This document shows positions 7,956-17,089 of a stretch of 53,436 nt of DNA, in pieces. Both the position numbers and the translations under genes were made by a program. Numbering within the stretch: the stretch's first letter is position 1; each line of letters starts with the position of its first letter. The stretch is from CAZRZN01 sp964604565 (GTDB lineage: Bacteria; Pseudomonadota; Alphaproteobacteria; Rhodobacterales; Rhodobacteraceae): assembly GCA_964604565.1 (NCBI GenBank), contig CAZRZN010000004.1:1-53436 (forward strand), given 5' to 3'. The notes under the pieces were generated by a model that was given only the letters and a program-made list of their open reading frames with translations, did not search any database and was not told the DNA's origin.

Positions 7956-8360
7956 ATGCGATTGTTTCCCGCGATCCTGACGCTCGGTCTTGCCGCATGT
8001 GATGCGGCGGGGCCGGGCTTTCGCGGAGTGGACAAGGTTACCGCAGACGTCGAGGGCACGCAGTTCACACTGCGCATTCGCGGGCCCCTTGCCGAAGTGA
8101 TCCGAACCTCGCCACACATGTTGCCCCGGTTCCCCGATGTGGCCCGCAAGGCCGGGATCGCGACGCAAATCCAAAGCGGATGCAAGGCCAAATGGGTTCA
8201 GGGCGACCCGGCGATGATGTGGATCGGGTTGTCCTGCAACGGCCGGGCGGCGCCAAAAATGCCGCGCAGACCAAGAACGCTGTTCTGTGAGATCAAGGAG
8301 AGGCGCGGGGCAAAAGACCGTGAGGATCCTGTGGTGGAGTGCCTGCACTCTGGACGCTAG
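7956..8360 (+). CDS. Small predicted lipoprotein, unknown function
   Basis: The 134-residue protein starts with a short signal peptide and lipobox (MRLFPAILTLGLAAC), lipidated cysteine at residue 15. The mature part contains two further cysteines (in SGCKAKW and LSCNG) that may pair, plus one near the C-terminus. The ATG at 7956 is preferred to the one eight codons upstream because it gives a normal signal peptide. It sits between mipZ and smc with no obvious operon partner. The mature sequence resembles small secreted proteins often seen in Rhodobacteraceae, but I do not recognise a named family. Confidence 0.65.
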   Translation: MRLFPAILTLGLAACDAAGPGFRGVDKVTADVEGTQFTLRIRGPLAEVIRTSPHMLPRFPDVARKAGIATQIQSGCKAKWVQGDPAMMWIGLSCNGRAAPKMPRRPRTLFCEIKERRGAKDREDPVVECLHSGR

Positions 8361-8476
8361 GCCCCAATATCTTGTGGACAATGGGAGGTGATCCGCCACA
8401 TGCGGCGTCCTCGCCTTGACTCGCAGGGGGCTGCGCGCGCAGGCTGTGGCATCACCATGGAATCGGATGTGCCGCC

Positions 8477-11400
8477 GTGCGCTTTAACAGACTCAGACTC
8501 ACCGGCTTCAAGAGCTTCGTCGATCCGACGGATCTGATCATCAACGACGGATTGACCGGCGTGGTGGGGCCGAACGGCTGCGGCAAGTCCAACCTGCTGG
8601 AAGCGCTGCGCTGGGTCATGGGCGAAACCCGTGCCAAGGCGATGCGTGGCGGCGGCATGGAGGATGTGATCTTTGCCGGGGCGTCGACGCGGCCCGCACG
8701 CAATTTCGCCGAGGTCACGCTGACCATCGACAACGAGGATCGGCTGGCCCCTGCGGGTTTCAACGACGCCGATCATCTGGAAATCGTGCGGCGGATCACC
8801 CGCGATGTCGGGTCCGCCTACAAGGTCAACGCCAAGGACACGCGGGCGCGGGACGTTCAGATGCTGTTCGCCGACGCGGCGACCGGCGCGCACAGTCCGG
8901 CGCTGGTGCGGCAGGGGCAGATCTCGGAGTTGATCAACGCCAAGCCGAAGAACCGCCGCAAGGTCCTTGAGGACGCGGCGGGGATCGGCGGGTTGTATCA
9001 GCGGCGGCATGAGGCGGAATTGCGGCTGAAAAGCACCGAGGCAAATCTGCTGCGGGTCGACGACGTGGTTGAACAACTGGCCGGTCAGTTGTCGCAACTG
9101 GCGCGGCAGGCGCGGCAGGCGGCGCGCTATCGCGCCATCGGGGCAGACCTGCGGCAGGCCGAAGGGATGCTGCTGTATCGCCGCTGGCGCGAAGCCGAAG
9201 ATGCCCGCGCCGCGGCCGAGGCCGCCCTGCGCGAGGCTGTCACCCTTGCCGCACGCGCGGAATCCGCCGCCCGGGCGGCCGAAAAGGCGCGCGGTCTCTG
9301 CGATGAGAAACTGCCCGCCCTGCGCGAGGAAGAGGCGATCGCCGCCGCCATCCTGCAACGCATGACCGTGCAGCGCGATGCGCTGACGGATCAGGAAAAA
9401 CAGGCGCAGGCGCGAATCGAAACGCTGCGCAACCGGATCACGCAACTGACCCGCGACATGGACCGCGAGGCGGGTCTGAACCGCGACGCGGGAGAGACCA
9501 TCGAGCGGCTGGAATGGGAAGCCCGCGAGCTTGAGAAAGCCTCCGAAGGGCATGAAGACCGTCTTGCCGAAGCGCATGAGGCGGCCCGCGAGGCGGCCAG
9601 CGTCTTGCAGGAACGCGAGGCGGATCTGGCGCAGCACACCGAGGATGTGGCCCGTCTTGCGGCGCGGCACCAGTCTGCCCAGCGGTATCTGGCGGATTGC
9701 CGCAAGACGGTGGAGCGGAACGAGGCGGAGGCCGCCAAGGCGCGCGCCTCCGTAGAGGCCGCGCGCGCCGCGCAGGAACAAAGCCGGGTGGCCGCCGAAG
9801 AGGCGCTGGAAGCGATGAGCGAGGCGCAGGCCATGGCCGAGGAAGCCGAGATCGCGCTGACCGATGCGGAGACGGCGCGCGCCGAAACCCAATCGCGCGA
9901 GGCAGACGCGCGGGGCGAACGGTCCGAGGCGGAGGGCCAGATGAACGCGCTGCGCGCCGAGGTCACCGCCCTTGCCCGTCTGCTGGACCGCGACACGGCC
10001 GAAGGCGGCCAGATCCTTGATGCGTTGCAGGTTTCAGGCGGCTATGAAAAGGCGCTGGGGGCGGCGCTGGCGGATGATCTCCGCGCACCGGAGGTGGCCG
10101 AGGACGGTCCGACGGGTTGGCGTCTCCTTCCCGCCTATGACGACGCGCAGCCCTTGCCCGCCGGGGTCGGCCCGCTGTCATCTCATGTCACCGTCCCGGA
10201 GGTTCTGGCGCGGCGCATGGCGCAGATCGGCCTTGTTGGAAGCGAGGAGGAGGGCAATCGGCTTCAGTCCCGGCTTGCCCCCGGGCAGAGGCTTGTCAGC
10301 CTTGAGGGGGATCTGTGGCGCTGGGACGGGTTCCGCGCCTGGTCGGAGGATCAACCCTCTGCCGCGGCGCTGCGTCTTGAACAGTTGAACCGGCTTGAGG
10401 CGCTCAAGCAGGAGATGGCCGAGGCGACGGCACGGCTTGACGGAACGCGGGCTGCGCATGACGCCCTGATGGCGCAGTTGACCCGCCTGACGGAGGAGGA
10501 CAAGTCCGCCCGCGCCGCGCGGCGCACGGCGGATCAGCGCGTGACCGAAGCGGCCCGCGCGCTCAGCCGGGCCGAGGCCGACCGCGACATGGCCGAGGGC
10601 AAGCTGGACAGCGCAACCCTGTCCGTCACCCGCTATGAGGATGAGGCCAGCGCCGCGCGCGCGCGGCTGAAAGAAGCGGAACGCGCAGTTGCGGGTCTTG
10701 AGGATCTGGAAGAAGCGCGCGCCCGGGCCGAGGACGTCAAGATGACGGTCGAGGCCGCGCGCATGACCATGATGGCGCGGCGTTCGTCCCACGACGAACT
10801 GCGCCGCGATGCGGAGGCCCGAAAGGGCCGGGCGCAGCAGGTGACAAAGGATCTTTCGGGTTGGCGTCACCGGCTGGAGACCGCCGAAAAGCGCGCCGGT
10901 GAATTGGCTGACCGCAAGGCCGAGGCACAGGCGGAATTGTCGGAGGCCGAAGGCGTTCCGGAGGCGTTGCAAGGGCAGCGCGCGGACCTGACCGACGCGA
11001 TGGAGGAGGCCGAGATCCGCAAGGCGGACGCCACCGATGCGCTGTCCGCCGCCGAAAGCGCGCTACGCGAGGCGATCACGGCGGAACGCGATGCAGAGCG
11101 CCACGCCGGTGAGGCCCGTGAGGCCCGCGCCCGGACCGAAGCCCGCGCTGAGGCGGCCCGCGATACCGTGTCCGCCGCCGCAGAGCGCATCGCCGATGAG
11201 TTGGAAAGCACGCCGGAGGCCTTGCTGACGCAGCTGGACGTGGATCCTGATCAGATGCCCGCTGCGGACGCGATCGAAACCGAGGTGTCGCGCCTGAAGC
11301 GGCAGCGCGACGCCCTTGGCGCGGTCAATCTGCGCGCCGAGGAGGATGCCCGCGAGGTGCAGGAAGAGCATGACACGCTGGTGTCCGAAAAGACCGACCT

Positions 11401-11935
11401 TGAGGCGGCGATCAAGACGCTGCGGTCGGGGATCGCCAGCCTGAACCGCGAGGGGCGCGAGCGTCTGTTGACCGCCTTCGAACAGGTGAACAGCAATTTC
11501 TCGATGCTGTTCACCCATCTCTTTGGCGGTGGCGAGGCCAGCCTGATGATGGTCGAGAGCGACGATCCGCTGGAGGCGGGGCTGGAGATCATGTGCCAGC
11601 CGCCGGGCAAGAAGCTGTCCACGCTGTCGCTGCTGTCGGGTGGCGAACAGACGCTGACTGCGCTGGCGCTGATCTTTGCGGTCTTCCTGGCCAATCCCTC
11701 GCCGATCTGCGTGCTGGACGAGGTGGACGCCCCGCTGGACGACGCGAATGTGACGCGGTTCTGCGACATGCTGGACGAGATGTGCCGCCGCACCGAAACG
11801 CGCTTCCTGATCATCACGCACCATGCGGTGACGATGGCCCGGATGGATCGGCTGTTTGGTGTGACCATGCAGGAACAAGGGGTCAGCCAGCTTGTTTCCG
11901 TCGATCTGAAGCGCGCGGAAAGCATGGTGGCCTGA
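8477..11935 (+). CDS. smc: Chromosome segregation ATPase SMC
   Basis: A 1152-residue structural maintenance of chromosomes protein. The order is N-terminal ATPase half with P-loop GPNGCGKSN (residues 31-39), a first coiled coil (about 165-500), a hinge (about 510-640), a second coiled coil to about 990, and the C-terminal ATPase half with LSGGEQ (1053-1058) and Walker B LDEVDAP (from 1080). It forms a DNA-loop-extruding dimer with ScpAB, which is not in this window. The start is GTG at 8477. A short hairpin directly after the stop probably ends the transcript. The alternation of E, A and R in the coiled coils gives long spurious frames on the other strand. Confidence 0.98.
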   Translation: MRFNRLRLTGFKSFVDPTDLIINDGLTGVVGPNGCGKSNLLEALRWVMGETRAKAMRGGGMEDVIFAGASTRPARNFAEVTLTIDNEDRLAPAGFNDADHLEIVRRITRDVGSAYKVNAKDTRARDVQMLFADAATGAHSPALVRQGQISELINAKPKNRRKVLEDAAGIGGLYQRRHEAELRLKSTEANLLRVDDVVEQLAGQLSQLARQARQAARYRAIGADLRQAEGMLLYRRWREAEDARAAAEAALREAVTLAARAESAARAAEKARGLCDEKLPALREEEAIAAAILQRMTVQRDALTDQEKQAQARIETLRNRITQLTRDMDREAGLNRDAGETIERLEWEARELEKASEGHEDRLAEAHEAAREAASVLQEREADLAQHTEDVARLAARHQSAQRYLADCRKTVERNEAEAAKARASVEAARAAQEQSRVAAEEALEAMSEAQAMAEEAEIALTDAETARAETQSREADARGERSEAEGQMNALRAEVTALARLLDRDTAEGGQILDALQVSGGYEKALGAALADDLRAPEVAEDGPTGWRLLPAYDDAQPLPAGVGPLSSHVTVPEVLARRMAQIGLVGSEEEGNRLQSRLAPGQRLVSLEGDLWRWDGFRAWSEDQPSAAALRLEQLNRLEALKQEMAEATARLDGTRAAHDALMAQLTRLTEEDKSARAARRTADQRVTEAARALSRAEADRDMAEGKLDSATLSVTRYEDEASAARARLKEAERAVAGLEDLEEARARAEDVKMTVEAARMTMMARRSSHDELRRDAEARKGRAQQVTKDLSGWRHRLETAEKRAGELADRKAEAQAELSEAEGVPEALQGQRADLTDAMEEAEIRKADATDALSAAESALREAITAERDAERHAGEAREARARTEARAEAARDTVSAAAERIADELESTPEALLTQLDVDPDQMPAADAIETEVSRLKRQRDALGAVNLRAEEDAREVQEEHDTLVSEKTDLEAAIKTLRSGIASLNREGRERLLTAFEQVNSNFSMLFTHLFGGGEASLMMVESDDPLEAGLEIMCQPPGKKLSTLSLLSGGEQTLTALALIFAVFLANPSPICVLDEVDAPLDDANVTRFCDMLDEMCRRTETRFLIITHHAVTMARMDRLFGVTMQEQGVSQLVSVDLKRAESMVA

Positions 11936-11953
11936 GACGGCGGCGCCGTCTTT
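11936..11953 (+). terminator. Short terminator after smc
   Basis: GACGGC, a 3-nt loop, GCCGTC and TTT follow the smc stop without a gap. The stem is only 6 bp but GC-rich. Confidence 0.5.
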
Positions 11954-12054
11954 CGGGCGCAAATCCGCGTCCTATCCTGTCAGCTGGCGCATTTTCGACG
12001 ATGTCTCGCGGTAAGGTGACAGCAACGCGAGGCACATTGCGATACGGTGCCTGC

Positions 12055-12432
12055 ATGCGCCTGTTCAATCCCCTTTCCGTTGCCGCCACCCTCTTTGCCG
12101 CTTTTGTCCTTGCGGAACCTGCTGCTGCGCAAAGCTATGCCTTGCGGGAGGGCGACGCGCCGCTGGGTCCGGCGGCATTGGAGACGCGGCTGCGCGGGGA
12201 CACCCTGACCTTTTTCGACGATGGCCAGTCAAGGTATTTCGAGGACGGCCGCTATACCTACACCTATGCGGGCGATGGCGGCACAGCCTACGGCTATTGG
12301 CGGATTTCCGGGGAGGGGCGCGTCTGCGTGGACTACGTCAACGGGTTTTCACGCTGCGACTTATACGTCATGAACGCAGGGCGCCTGCTGTTGCTGGACG
12401 AAGATGGGTCAAGGTTCCCGGTGCGTCCCTGA
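12055..12432 (+). CDS. Small secreted protein, unknown function
   Basis: The 125-residue protein has a clear signal peptide (MRLFNPLSVAATLFAAFVLA, cleavage probably after AEPAAA near residue 25). The mature part is rich in Tyr, Gly and Asp, with a DGGTAYGYWRISGEGRVCVDY stretch split over residues 80-100 and two cysteines (VCVDY and SRCDLY) that probably form a disulfide. It ends with a short GRLLLLDEDG strand. The pattern suggests a small beta-rich periplasmic protein. It lies between smc and an EamA exporter. No family is assigned. Confidence 0.6.
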   Translation: MRLFNPLSVAATLFAAFVLAEPAAAQSYALREGDAPLGPAALETRLRGDTLTFFDDGQSRYFEDGRYTYTYAGDGGTAYGYWRISGEGRVCVDYVNGFSRCDLYVMNAGRLLLLDEDGSRFPVRP

Positions 12433-12462
12433 ACGGTCGGACATCCAAGACCGGGGATCAAG

Positions 12463-13305
12463 ATGCGCCTGTTTGCCGTGACCGTGCTGACGATGGTGGC
12501 TTTTGCCGCCAATTCCGTGCTGAACCGTGCCGCGGTGGGGTCCGGCGCGATCGATGCCCTGAGCTTTGGCACCATCCGTCTCTGGGCCGGAGCGGTGACA
12601 CTGCTGGCGCTGGGGCTGATCCTTCGCGGGAAAGTGGTGCTGGGCGGGCCGGGTAGACTGGCGGGCGTGGCCGGGCTGGTGCTGTATATCTACGGCTTTT
12701 CATGGGCTTACCTGTCGCTTGATTCGGGGCTTGGCGCGTTGATCCTGTTCGGGACGGTGCAGATCACGATGTTCTCTGGCAGTCTGATCGCCGGGGAACG
12801 GCCGCCGCCGCTGCGGTGGCTGGGGGCGGCGCTGGCCTTTGGCGGGCTGGCGTGGCTGCTGTGGCCCGGGGGCGGCGTGACGCCGAGCGTGCCGCATGGC
12901 GCCGCCATGATGCTGGCCGGGCTGGGATGGGGCATCTATTCGCTGGCCGGCCGCAAGGCGGCGGACCCGCTGCTGGCGACGGGCGCGAATTTCGTGCTGG
13001 CGGCGCCCATCGGGTTTCTGCTGGTGGCCCTCATGCCGACGGGTCCGCAGGCCGTCGCCGTGGGGGCGGATGGCGTTGTGCTGGCGGTGCTGTCAGGGGC
13101 CGTGACGTCCGGTCTTGGCTATGCGCTTTGGTATCACGTGCTCCGCCAGATCACCGGCAGTGTCGCCGCGGTGGCGCAACTGACCGTGCCGCTCATCGCG
13201 ATGGCAGGCGGCATGGTTTTCCTCGGAGAGATGCTGACAGTGGAGTTCGTGCTGGCCTCTGCCGTGGTGCTGGGGGGCGTGGCCCTGTCGGTGCTGAAGC
13301 GATGA
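12463..13305 (+). CDS. EamA/DMT-family membrane exporter
   Basis: A 280-residue membrane protein with about ten hydrophobic helices in two EamA repeats. The N-terminal repeat opens AFAANSVLNRAAV and contains SFGTIRLWAGAV; the C-terminal repeat contains SGLGYALWYHVLR, typical of the family. It is not closely similar to the exporter at 2331 apart from the fold. It converges with the Nudix gene with a single base between the stops (13305 and 13307), leaving no room for separate terminators. The substrate is unknown. Confidence 0.85.
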   Translation: MRLFAVTVLTMVAFAANSVLNRAAVGSGAIDALSFGTIRLWAGAVTLLALGLILRGKVVLGGPGRLAGVAGLVLYIYGFSWAYLSLDSGLGALILFGTVQITMFSGSLIAGERPPPLRWLGAALAFGGLAWLLWPGGGVTPSVPHGAAMMLAGLGWGIYSLAGRKAADPLLATGANFVLAAPIGFLLVALMPTGPQAVAVGADGVVLAVLSGAVTSGLGYALWYHVLRQITGSVAAVAQLTVPLIAMAGGMVFLGEMLTVEFVLASAVVLGGVALSVLKR

Positions 13306-13306
13306 G

Positions 13307-13747
13307 TCAGCGCAGGATGGATTCCAGCGGATCGTAACTTAACCCGCCGCCCCATGCGGCCGCTGGAAGGCTGTCGGGTTTCAGGTTCAGCCCTACGGCT
13401 TCGGCGCGGGTAAAGAACCGGCGCCGGTTCACGATACCCTCCGGATCGCGCCAAGTGTCCGACAGCGTGCCGCGCGTAATCGTCGCGCGAAAGAAGATTT
13501 CCACCTGATGAAAGCTGCCCTTGGGATCGTGGAATTCATTGACCAGACAGGGCGCGCCCACGTCGATCGTCAGGCCGGTTTCCTCATGCACCTCGCGGGC
13601 AAGATTGGCGGGCAGGCTGGTGCCCCGTTCCACCCCGCCGCCGGGCGCACACCACAGATCCGAAGTTTCGCCGGGCCAGGCGTTGACCAGCAGCAGCCGG
13701 TCCTGATGCAGGATCACGGCGCGCGTCGCGAGGCGGGGACTGGTCAT
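13307..13747 (-). CDS. Nudix hydrolase
   Basis: A 146-residue Nudix-fold protein that would hydrolyse a nucleoside diphosphate linked to another moiety. The Nudix box reads GGGVERGTSLPANLA followed by REVHEETGL. The catalytic REVxEExG part is intact, whereas the upstream box glutamate is replaced by threonine. The opening RLATRAVILHQDRLLLVN is typical. It is divergent from the phnM-like gene (72 bp between starts) and convergent with an exporter. The substrate cannot be read from sequence. Confidence 0.88.
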   Translation of the reverse strand: MTSPRLATRAVILHQDRLLLVNAWPGETSDLWCAPGGGVERGTSLPANLAREVHEETGLTIDVGAPCLVNEFHDPKGSFHQVEIFFRATITRGTLSDTWRDPEGIVNRRRFFTRAEAVGLNLKPDSLPAAAWGGGLSYDPLESILR

Positions 13748-13819
13748 GGCGCTCTCCTTTCATGCTTTTCTAGGGCGACGCGGGAGGTTATGCCAGCGCC
13801 GGCATCGCACGGGGGTGGC

Positions 13820-14965
13820 ATGACGCTTGAACTGACATTGCAGGGCGCGCGGGTCTTGCGGCCGGGCGGTTGGGATTCCGGTCCGCTGGCCTTGGCCGGC
13901 GGCCGGATCGTGGATGACAGCGTGGGGCGCGTCGTGGATCTGGCGGGCTACGACCTCTTGCCGGGCATCGTGGATGTGCATGGGGACGGGTTCGAACGGC
14001 ACATGGCCCCGCGCCGGGGCGCGCTGCGCGAACGCGACGCGGGGGTCATGGCCTGCGCCGCGGAGCTTGCGGCCTGCGGAATCACCACGGCCGTTCTGGC
14101 GCAATTCTGGTCATGGGAAGGCGGGATGCGCGGGCCGGAGTTTGCCGAAGAGGTCTTTGCCGCTGTCGCGGCCGTGGCGCCCGGGGTGCCGGTAGATTTG
14201 CGGATGCAGATGCGGTTGGAAACGCATTGCCTGGACAGTTTCCCGGCGGCAGAAGCGGCCCTGGCGCGCTGGGGGATCGGCTATGTCGTCTTCAACGATC
14301 ATCTGCCCCATGATCGGCTGGCGGCGGGACGCCGGCCACAGCGGCTGACCGGGCAGGCGCTGAAATCCGGCCGAAACCCGGAGGCGCATCTGGCGCTGAT
14401 GCAGCGCCTGCATGAGGCCGGGGCCAAGGTGCCGGGGGCCTTGGATGCGCTCTGTGCCCGGCTGGCCGATCTTGGCGTTCGGATGGGCAGCCATGACGAC
14501 CGGACGGCGCTGACCCGTGCGCAGTGGCGGACCCGGGGAGTCCATGTTTCCGAATTTCCAGAGACATTCGAGGCGGCGGAGGCGGCGCAAAAGGCCGGCG
14601 ATCCCGTCGTGCTTGGTGCACCCAACGTCGTGCGCGGGGCAAGCCACGCGGGCAACGCCTCTGCGTTGGAATTGATCGGCGCGGGGCTGTGTAATGCGCT
14701 GGCGTCGGATTACCATTACCCGGCTCCGGCCCGCGCGGCGTGGCGATGTGTCGAGCTGGGGCTGCTTGGGGAAAGCGCCGCTTGGGCGCTTGTCTCCGAA
14801 GGGCCGGCGCGCGTTCTTGGTCTAAGGGATCGGGGGCGGCTGGATCCGGGGATGCGCGCGGATCTGGTGGTCATGGACCGCGACACGCGGCGGATCGTGG
14901 CAACGATTGCGGCAGGGCAGATCGCATGGATGTCCGGCCCGGTGGCGGGGCGGTTCGTTCTCTGA
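13820..14965 (+). CDS. phnM: PhnM-type alpha-D-ribose 1-methylphosphonate 5-triphosphate diphosphatase
   Basis: A 381-residue amidohydrolase-fold protein. In the C-P lyase pathway PhnM removes pyrophosphate from ribose 1-phosphonate 5-triphosphate. The metal-binding H54xD56 motif sits in LPGIVDVHGDGFERHM. Later blocks include VFNDHLPHD, MGSHDDRT, GAPNVVRG-ASHAGNASA and LASDYHYPAP, all characteristic of PhnM. No other phn gene is found in the window. An upstream ATG at 13790 is possible, but MTLELTLQGARVL fits the family start. Orphan PhnM paralogues may serve a function outside C-P lyase, and the divergent Nudix gene invites that idea. Confidence 0.85.
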   Translation: MTLELTLQGARVLRPGGWDSGPLALAGGRIVDDSVGRVVDLAGYDLLPGIVDVHGDGFERHMAPRRGALRERDAGVMACAAELAACGITTAVLAQFWSWEGGMRGPEFAEEVFAAVAAVAPGVPVDLRMQMRLETHCLDSFPAAEAALARWGIGYVVFNDHLPHDRLAAGRRPQRLTGQALKSGRNPEAHLALMQRLHEAGAKVPGALDALCARLADLGVRMGSHDDRTALTRAQWRTRGVHVSEFPETFEAAEAAQKAGDPVVLGAPNVVRGASHAGNASALELIGAGLCNALASDYHYPAPARAAWRCVELGLLGESAAWALVSEGPARVLGLRDRGRLDPGMRADLVVMDRDTRRIVATIAAGQIAWMSGPVAGRFVL

Positions 14966-15052
14966 CCCGTGCGCTTGCCGTTCAGGCCGCTATCCGGTCT
15001 GGCCAATCAACACGTCGGGCAGGCAACGCAGGCTCCGCGCTTTGTGCAATCT

Positions 15053-16129
15053 TCAGTCCGACGAGGGGGCGCGGAAATTGGCATGGCCCATCTTGCGGCC
15101 CGGCTTGACCTGCGTCTTGCCATAAAGGTGAAGCGCACAGGCCGGATCGGCGGCCAGCGTGGGAACGCGGTCCATATCATCGCCGATCAGATTTTCCATG
15201 CGGATATCGGTGTGGCGTTTTCCGTCGCCCAGCGGCCACCCGGCAATCGCGCGGATGTGTTGTTCGAACTGGTCCACAAGGCAGCCATTCTGGGTCCAGT
15301 GGCCGGAATTATGGACGCGCGGGGCGATCTCGTTGACCATCAGACCCTCGGGCGTGACGAAGAATTCGACCCCGAGAACGCCAAAATACTCAAGTTCGTT
15401 CAGGATCTTGCCCGCGATGAGAACCGCATCTGTCAGAACGCGTGACGGCAGGCCGGCCGGCACGGTGGTGGTGCGGAGAATGCCGTCACGATGCACGTTC
15501 AGGCCCGGATCGAAGGCGGCGACACGCCCGTCGAGACCACGGGCGGCGATGACCGAGATTTCGCAGCTGAAGTCCACGAACCCTTCGAGAATGGCTGGGG
15601 CACCGTTCAGCGCGGTGAGGGCCTCTGCCGCATCCTCGGGGGCTGTAAGGCGTGCCTGTCCCTTGCCGTCATAGCCAAAGCGACGAGTCTTGAGGATCGA
15701 AGGCGTGCCGATGGTTTCGATGGCGCGGGCCAGACTGTCCGCATCATCGACCGGGGCGAACGGTGCGGTCCGCAGGCCGATGTCCTGAAGAAAGCCTTTC
15801 TCCGTCAGGCGGTCCTGACTGATGCGGAGCACCTCGCGGCCCGGACGTATGGGGCGGAGGGTTTCCAGCAGGTCCAACGCCTCTGTCGGGATGTTCTCGA
15901 ACTCGTAGGTGATCACATCGACGGCATTTGCAAAGGACTCCAGTGATTTGGCATCCTCGTAAGGCGCGCGGAGATGATAATTGGCAACATGCGACGCGGG
16001 GCAGTCGCCGCCCGGTTCATAGATGCAGGTCTTGAAGCCCAGTCGGCTGGCGGCGACCGACAACATGCGGCCAAGTTGCCCGCCGCCAAGAATGCCGATG
16101 GTGCTGCCGGTGGAAAGAGGGTCGGTCAT
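15053..16129 (-). CDS. purK: N5-carboxyaminoimidazole ribonucleotide synthase
   Basis: A 358-residue ATP-grasp enzyme that carboxylates AIR with ATP and bicarbonate to N5-CAIR in purine synthesis. The opening IGILGGGQLGRMLS is diagnostic. The ATP-grasp core includes the lysine- and glycine-rich RRFGYDGKGQ loop (about 165-175) and the metal and substrate block GVEFFVTPEGLMVNEIAPRVHNSGHWT. It lies 107 bases downstream of purE on the same strand, in the normal purEK order. Its 3' end converges with phnM. Confidence 0.97.
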   Translation of the reverse strand: MTDPLSTGSTIGILGGGQLGRMLSVAASRLGFKTCIYEPGGDCPASHVANYHLRAPYEDAKSLESFANAVDVITYEFENIPTEALDLLETLRPIRPGREVLRISQDRLTEKGFLQDIGLRTAPFAPVDDADSLARAIETIGTPSILKTRRFGYDGKGQARLTAPEDAAEALTALNGAPAILEGFVDFSCEISVIAARGLDGRVAAFDPGLNVHRDGILRTTTVPAGLPSRVLTDAVLIAGKILNELEYFGVLGVEFFVTPEGLMVNEIAPRVHNSGHWTQNGCLVDQFEQHIRAIAGWPLGDGKRHTDIRMENLIGDDMDRVPTLAADPACALHLYGKTQVKPGRKMGHANFRAPSSD

Positions 16130-16236
16130 GGGCTGGTCCTGTTGACGGGTTTCGGGCGTCGCCGTGACAGCGGGGCGACGCGTGTCATTTACGCGGATGT
16201 CGGAACTGTCATCGGTGCTGTCAAAACCTTCGCACC

Positions 16237-16725
16237 CTAGTCCCGCGTCGGTTCCGTCGGGATCGAGGCGGCCAGATCGCTGCGCCAGAGATCCAGCCGC
16301 GCGGCAAGGGCCGGGTCGTGAAGTGCCAGAATGGCGGCGGCCATGAGGCCCGCGTTCTTGGCGCCCGCGCTGCCGATCGCCATGGTGGCAACGGGAAAGC
16401 CGCGCGGCATCTGGAGGATGGAATACAGGCTGTCCACACCGTTCAGCGCGCGGGTCTGGACCGGCACGCCGATCACTGGCAGGCGGGTCTTGGACGCCAT
16501 CATCCCGGGCAGATGCGCCGCGCCGCCCGCCCCCGCGATGATCACGTGCAGACCGCGGTCGATGGCCGTCTTGCCATAGTCCCAGAGCCGGTCGGGCGTG
16601 CGATGTGCCGAAACGATGCGCGTCTCATATCCGACCCCAAGCTCATCCAGGATATCGGCGGCCTCCTGCATGGTGGGCCAGTCGGATTGACTGCCCATGA
16701 TGATGCCGATGCTGGGCCTGTCCAT
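16237..16725 (-). CDS. purE: N5-CAIR mutase
   Basis: A 162-residue enzyme that moves the carboxylate of N5-CAIR to C4 to give CAIR. The GSQSDWPTM phosphate-binding loop (about 11-19), the catalytic SAHRTPDR segment (about 44-51) and the GAGGAAHLPGM loop are complete. Length is typical for the class I enzyme. It is the first gene of the purEK pair, with a promoter-like sequence 27 bases before the start. Confidence 0.98.
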   Translation of the reverse strand: MDRPSIGIIMGSQSDWPTMQEAADILDELGVGYETRIVSAHRTPDRLWDYGKTAIDRGLHVIIAGAGGAAHLPGMMASKTRLPVIGVPVQTRALNGVDSLYSILQMPRGFPVATMAIGSAGAKNAGLMAAAILALHDPALAARLDLWRSDLAASIPTEPTRD

Positions 16726-16751
16726 CCGTGCCTCCGTATAAATGCGCGGGT

Positions 16752-16779
16752 GTTATACGGGATGCGCAGCCCGGTGCAA
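16752..16779 (-). promoter_or_regulatory. purE: Promoter candidate for purEK
   Basis: On the minus strand TTGCAC, a 16-base spacer and TATAAC lie 27 bases upstream of the purE ATG. The -10 matches 5 of 6 consensus bases; the -35 is weak. A GTATAA/TTATAC dyad at 16736-16758 overlaps the expected start point and could be an operator. Confidence 0.5.
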
Positions 16780-16788
16780 TGGGCGCGG

Positions 16789-17013
16789 TCAGGCGATGAT
16801 GTCGGGGGTAAGCCGGTCCTCGATCAGCGCGATCTTGTCTTTCAGGTTCAGCTTCTTCTTTTTCAGGCGCTGCAGGGTCAGTTGATCCGAGACCCCGGTC
16901 TGCTGCAAGGCGCGAATGGCCTCGTCCAGATCACGATGTTCGCGGCGGAACACCTCCAGTTCCACGCGAAGGACCTCGTCGCTTTTCATGGAGATATCCG
17001 TTGGCGCGTTCAT
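16789..17013 (-). CDS. YdcH/DUF465-family small protein
   Basis: A 74-residue, mostly helical and highly charged protein. The pattern FRREHRDLDEAIRAL and LQRLKKKKLNLKDKIALIEDRL matches the DUF465 (YdcH) family of small two-helix proteins with no established biochemical role. The ATG at 17013 is chosen because GAGGA lies about 7 bases upstream; a second methionine is 8 codons in. It is divergent from hsp20 and upstream of purE on the same strand, with its own likely promoter in the 170-bp intergenic stretch. Confidence 0.82.
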   Translation of the reverse strand: MNAPTDISMKSDEVLRVELEVFRREHRDLDEAIRALQQTGVSDQLTLQRLKKKKLNLKDKIALIEDRLTPDIIA

Positions 17014-17089
17014 GAGTCCATCCTCTGCCAGACCCTTGGCGGGCAATCGCACCGTGATCATAGCGAATCCATGGCCCCCGGCAAAGCCC

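Noticed and set aside
8357..9892. 511-codon minus-strand frame opposite smc
   Set aside because: It mirrors the repetitive coiled-coil codons of SMC and shows no domain of its own.
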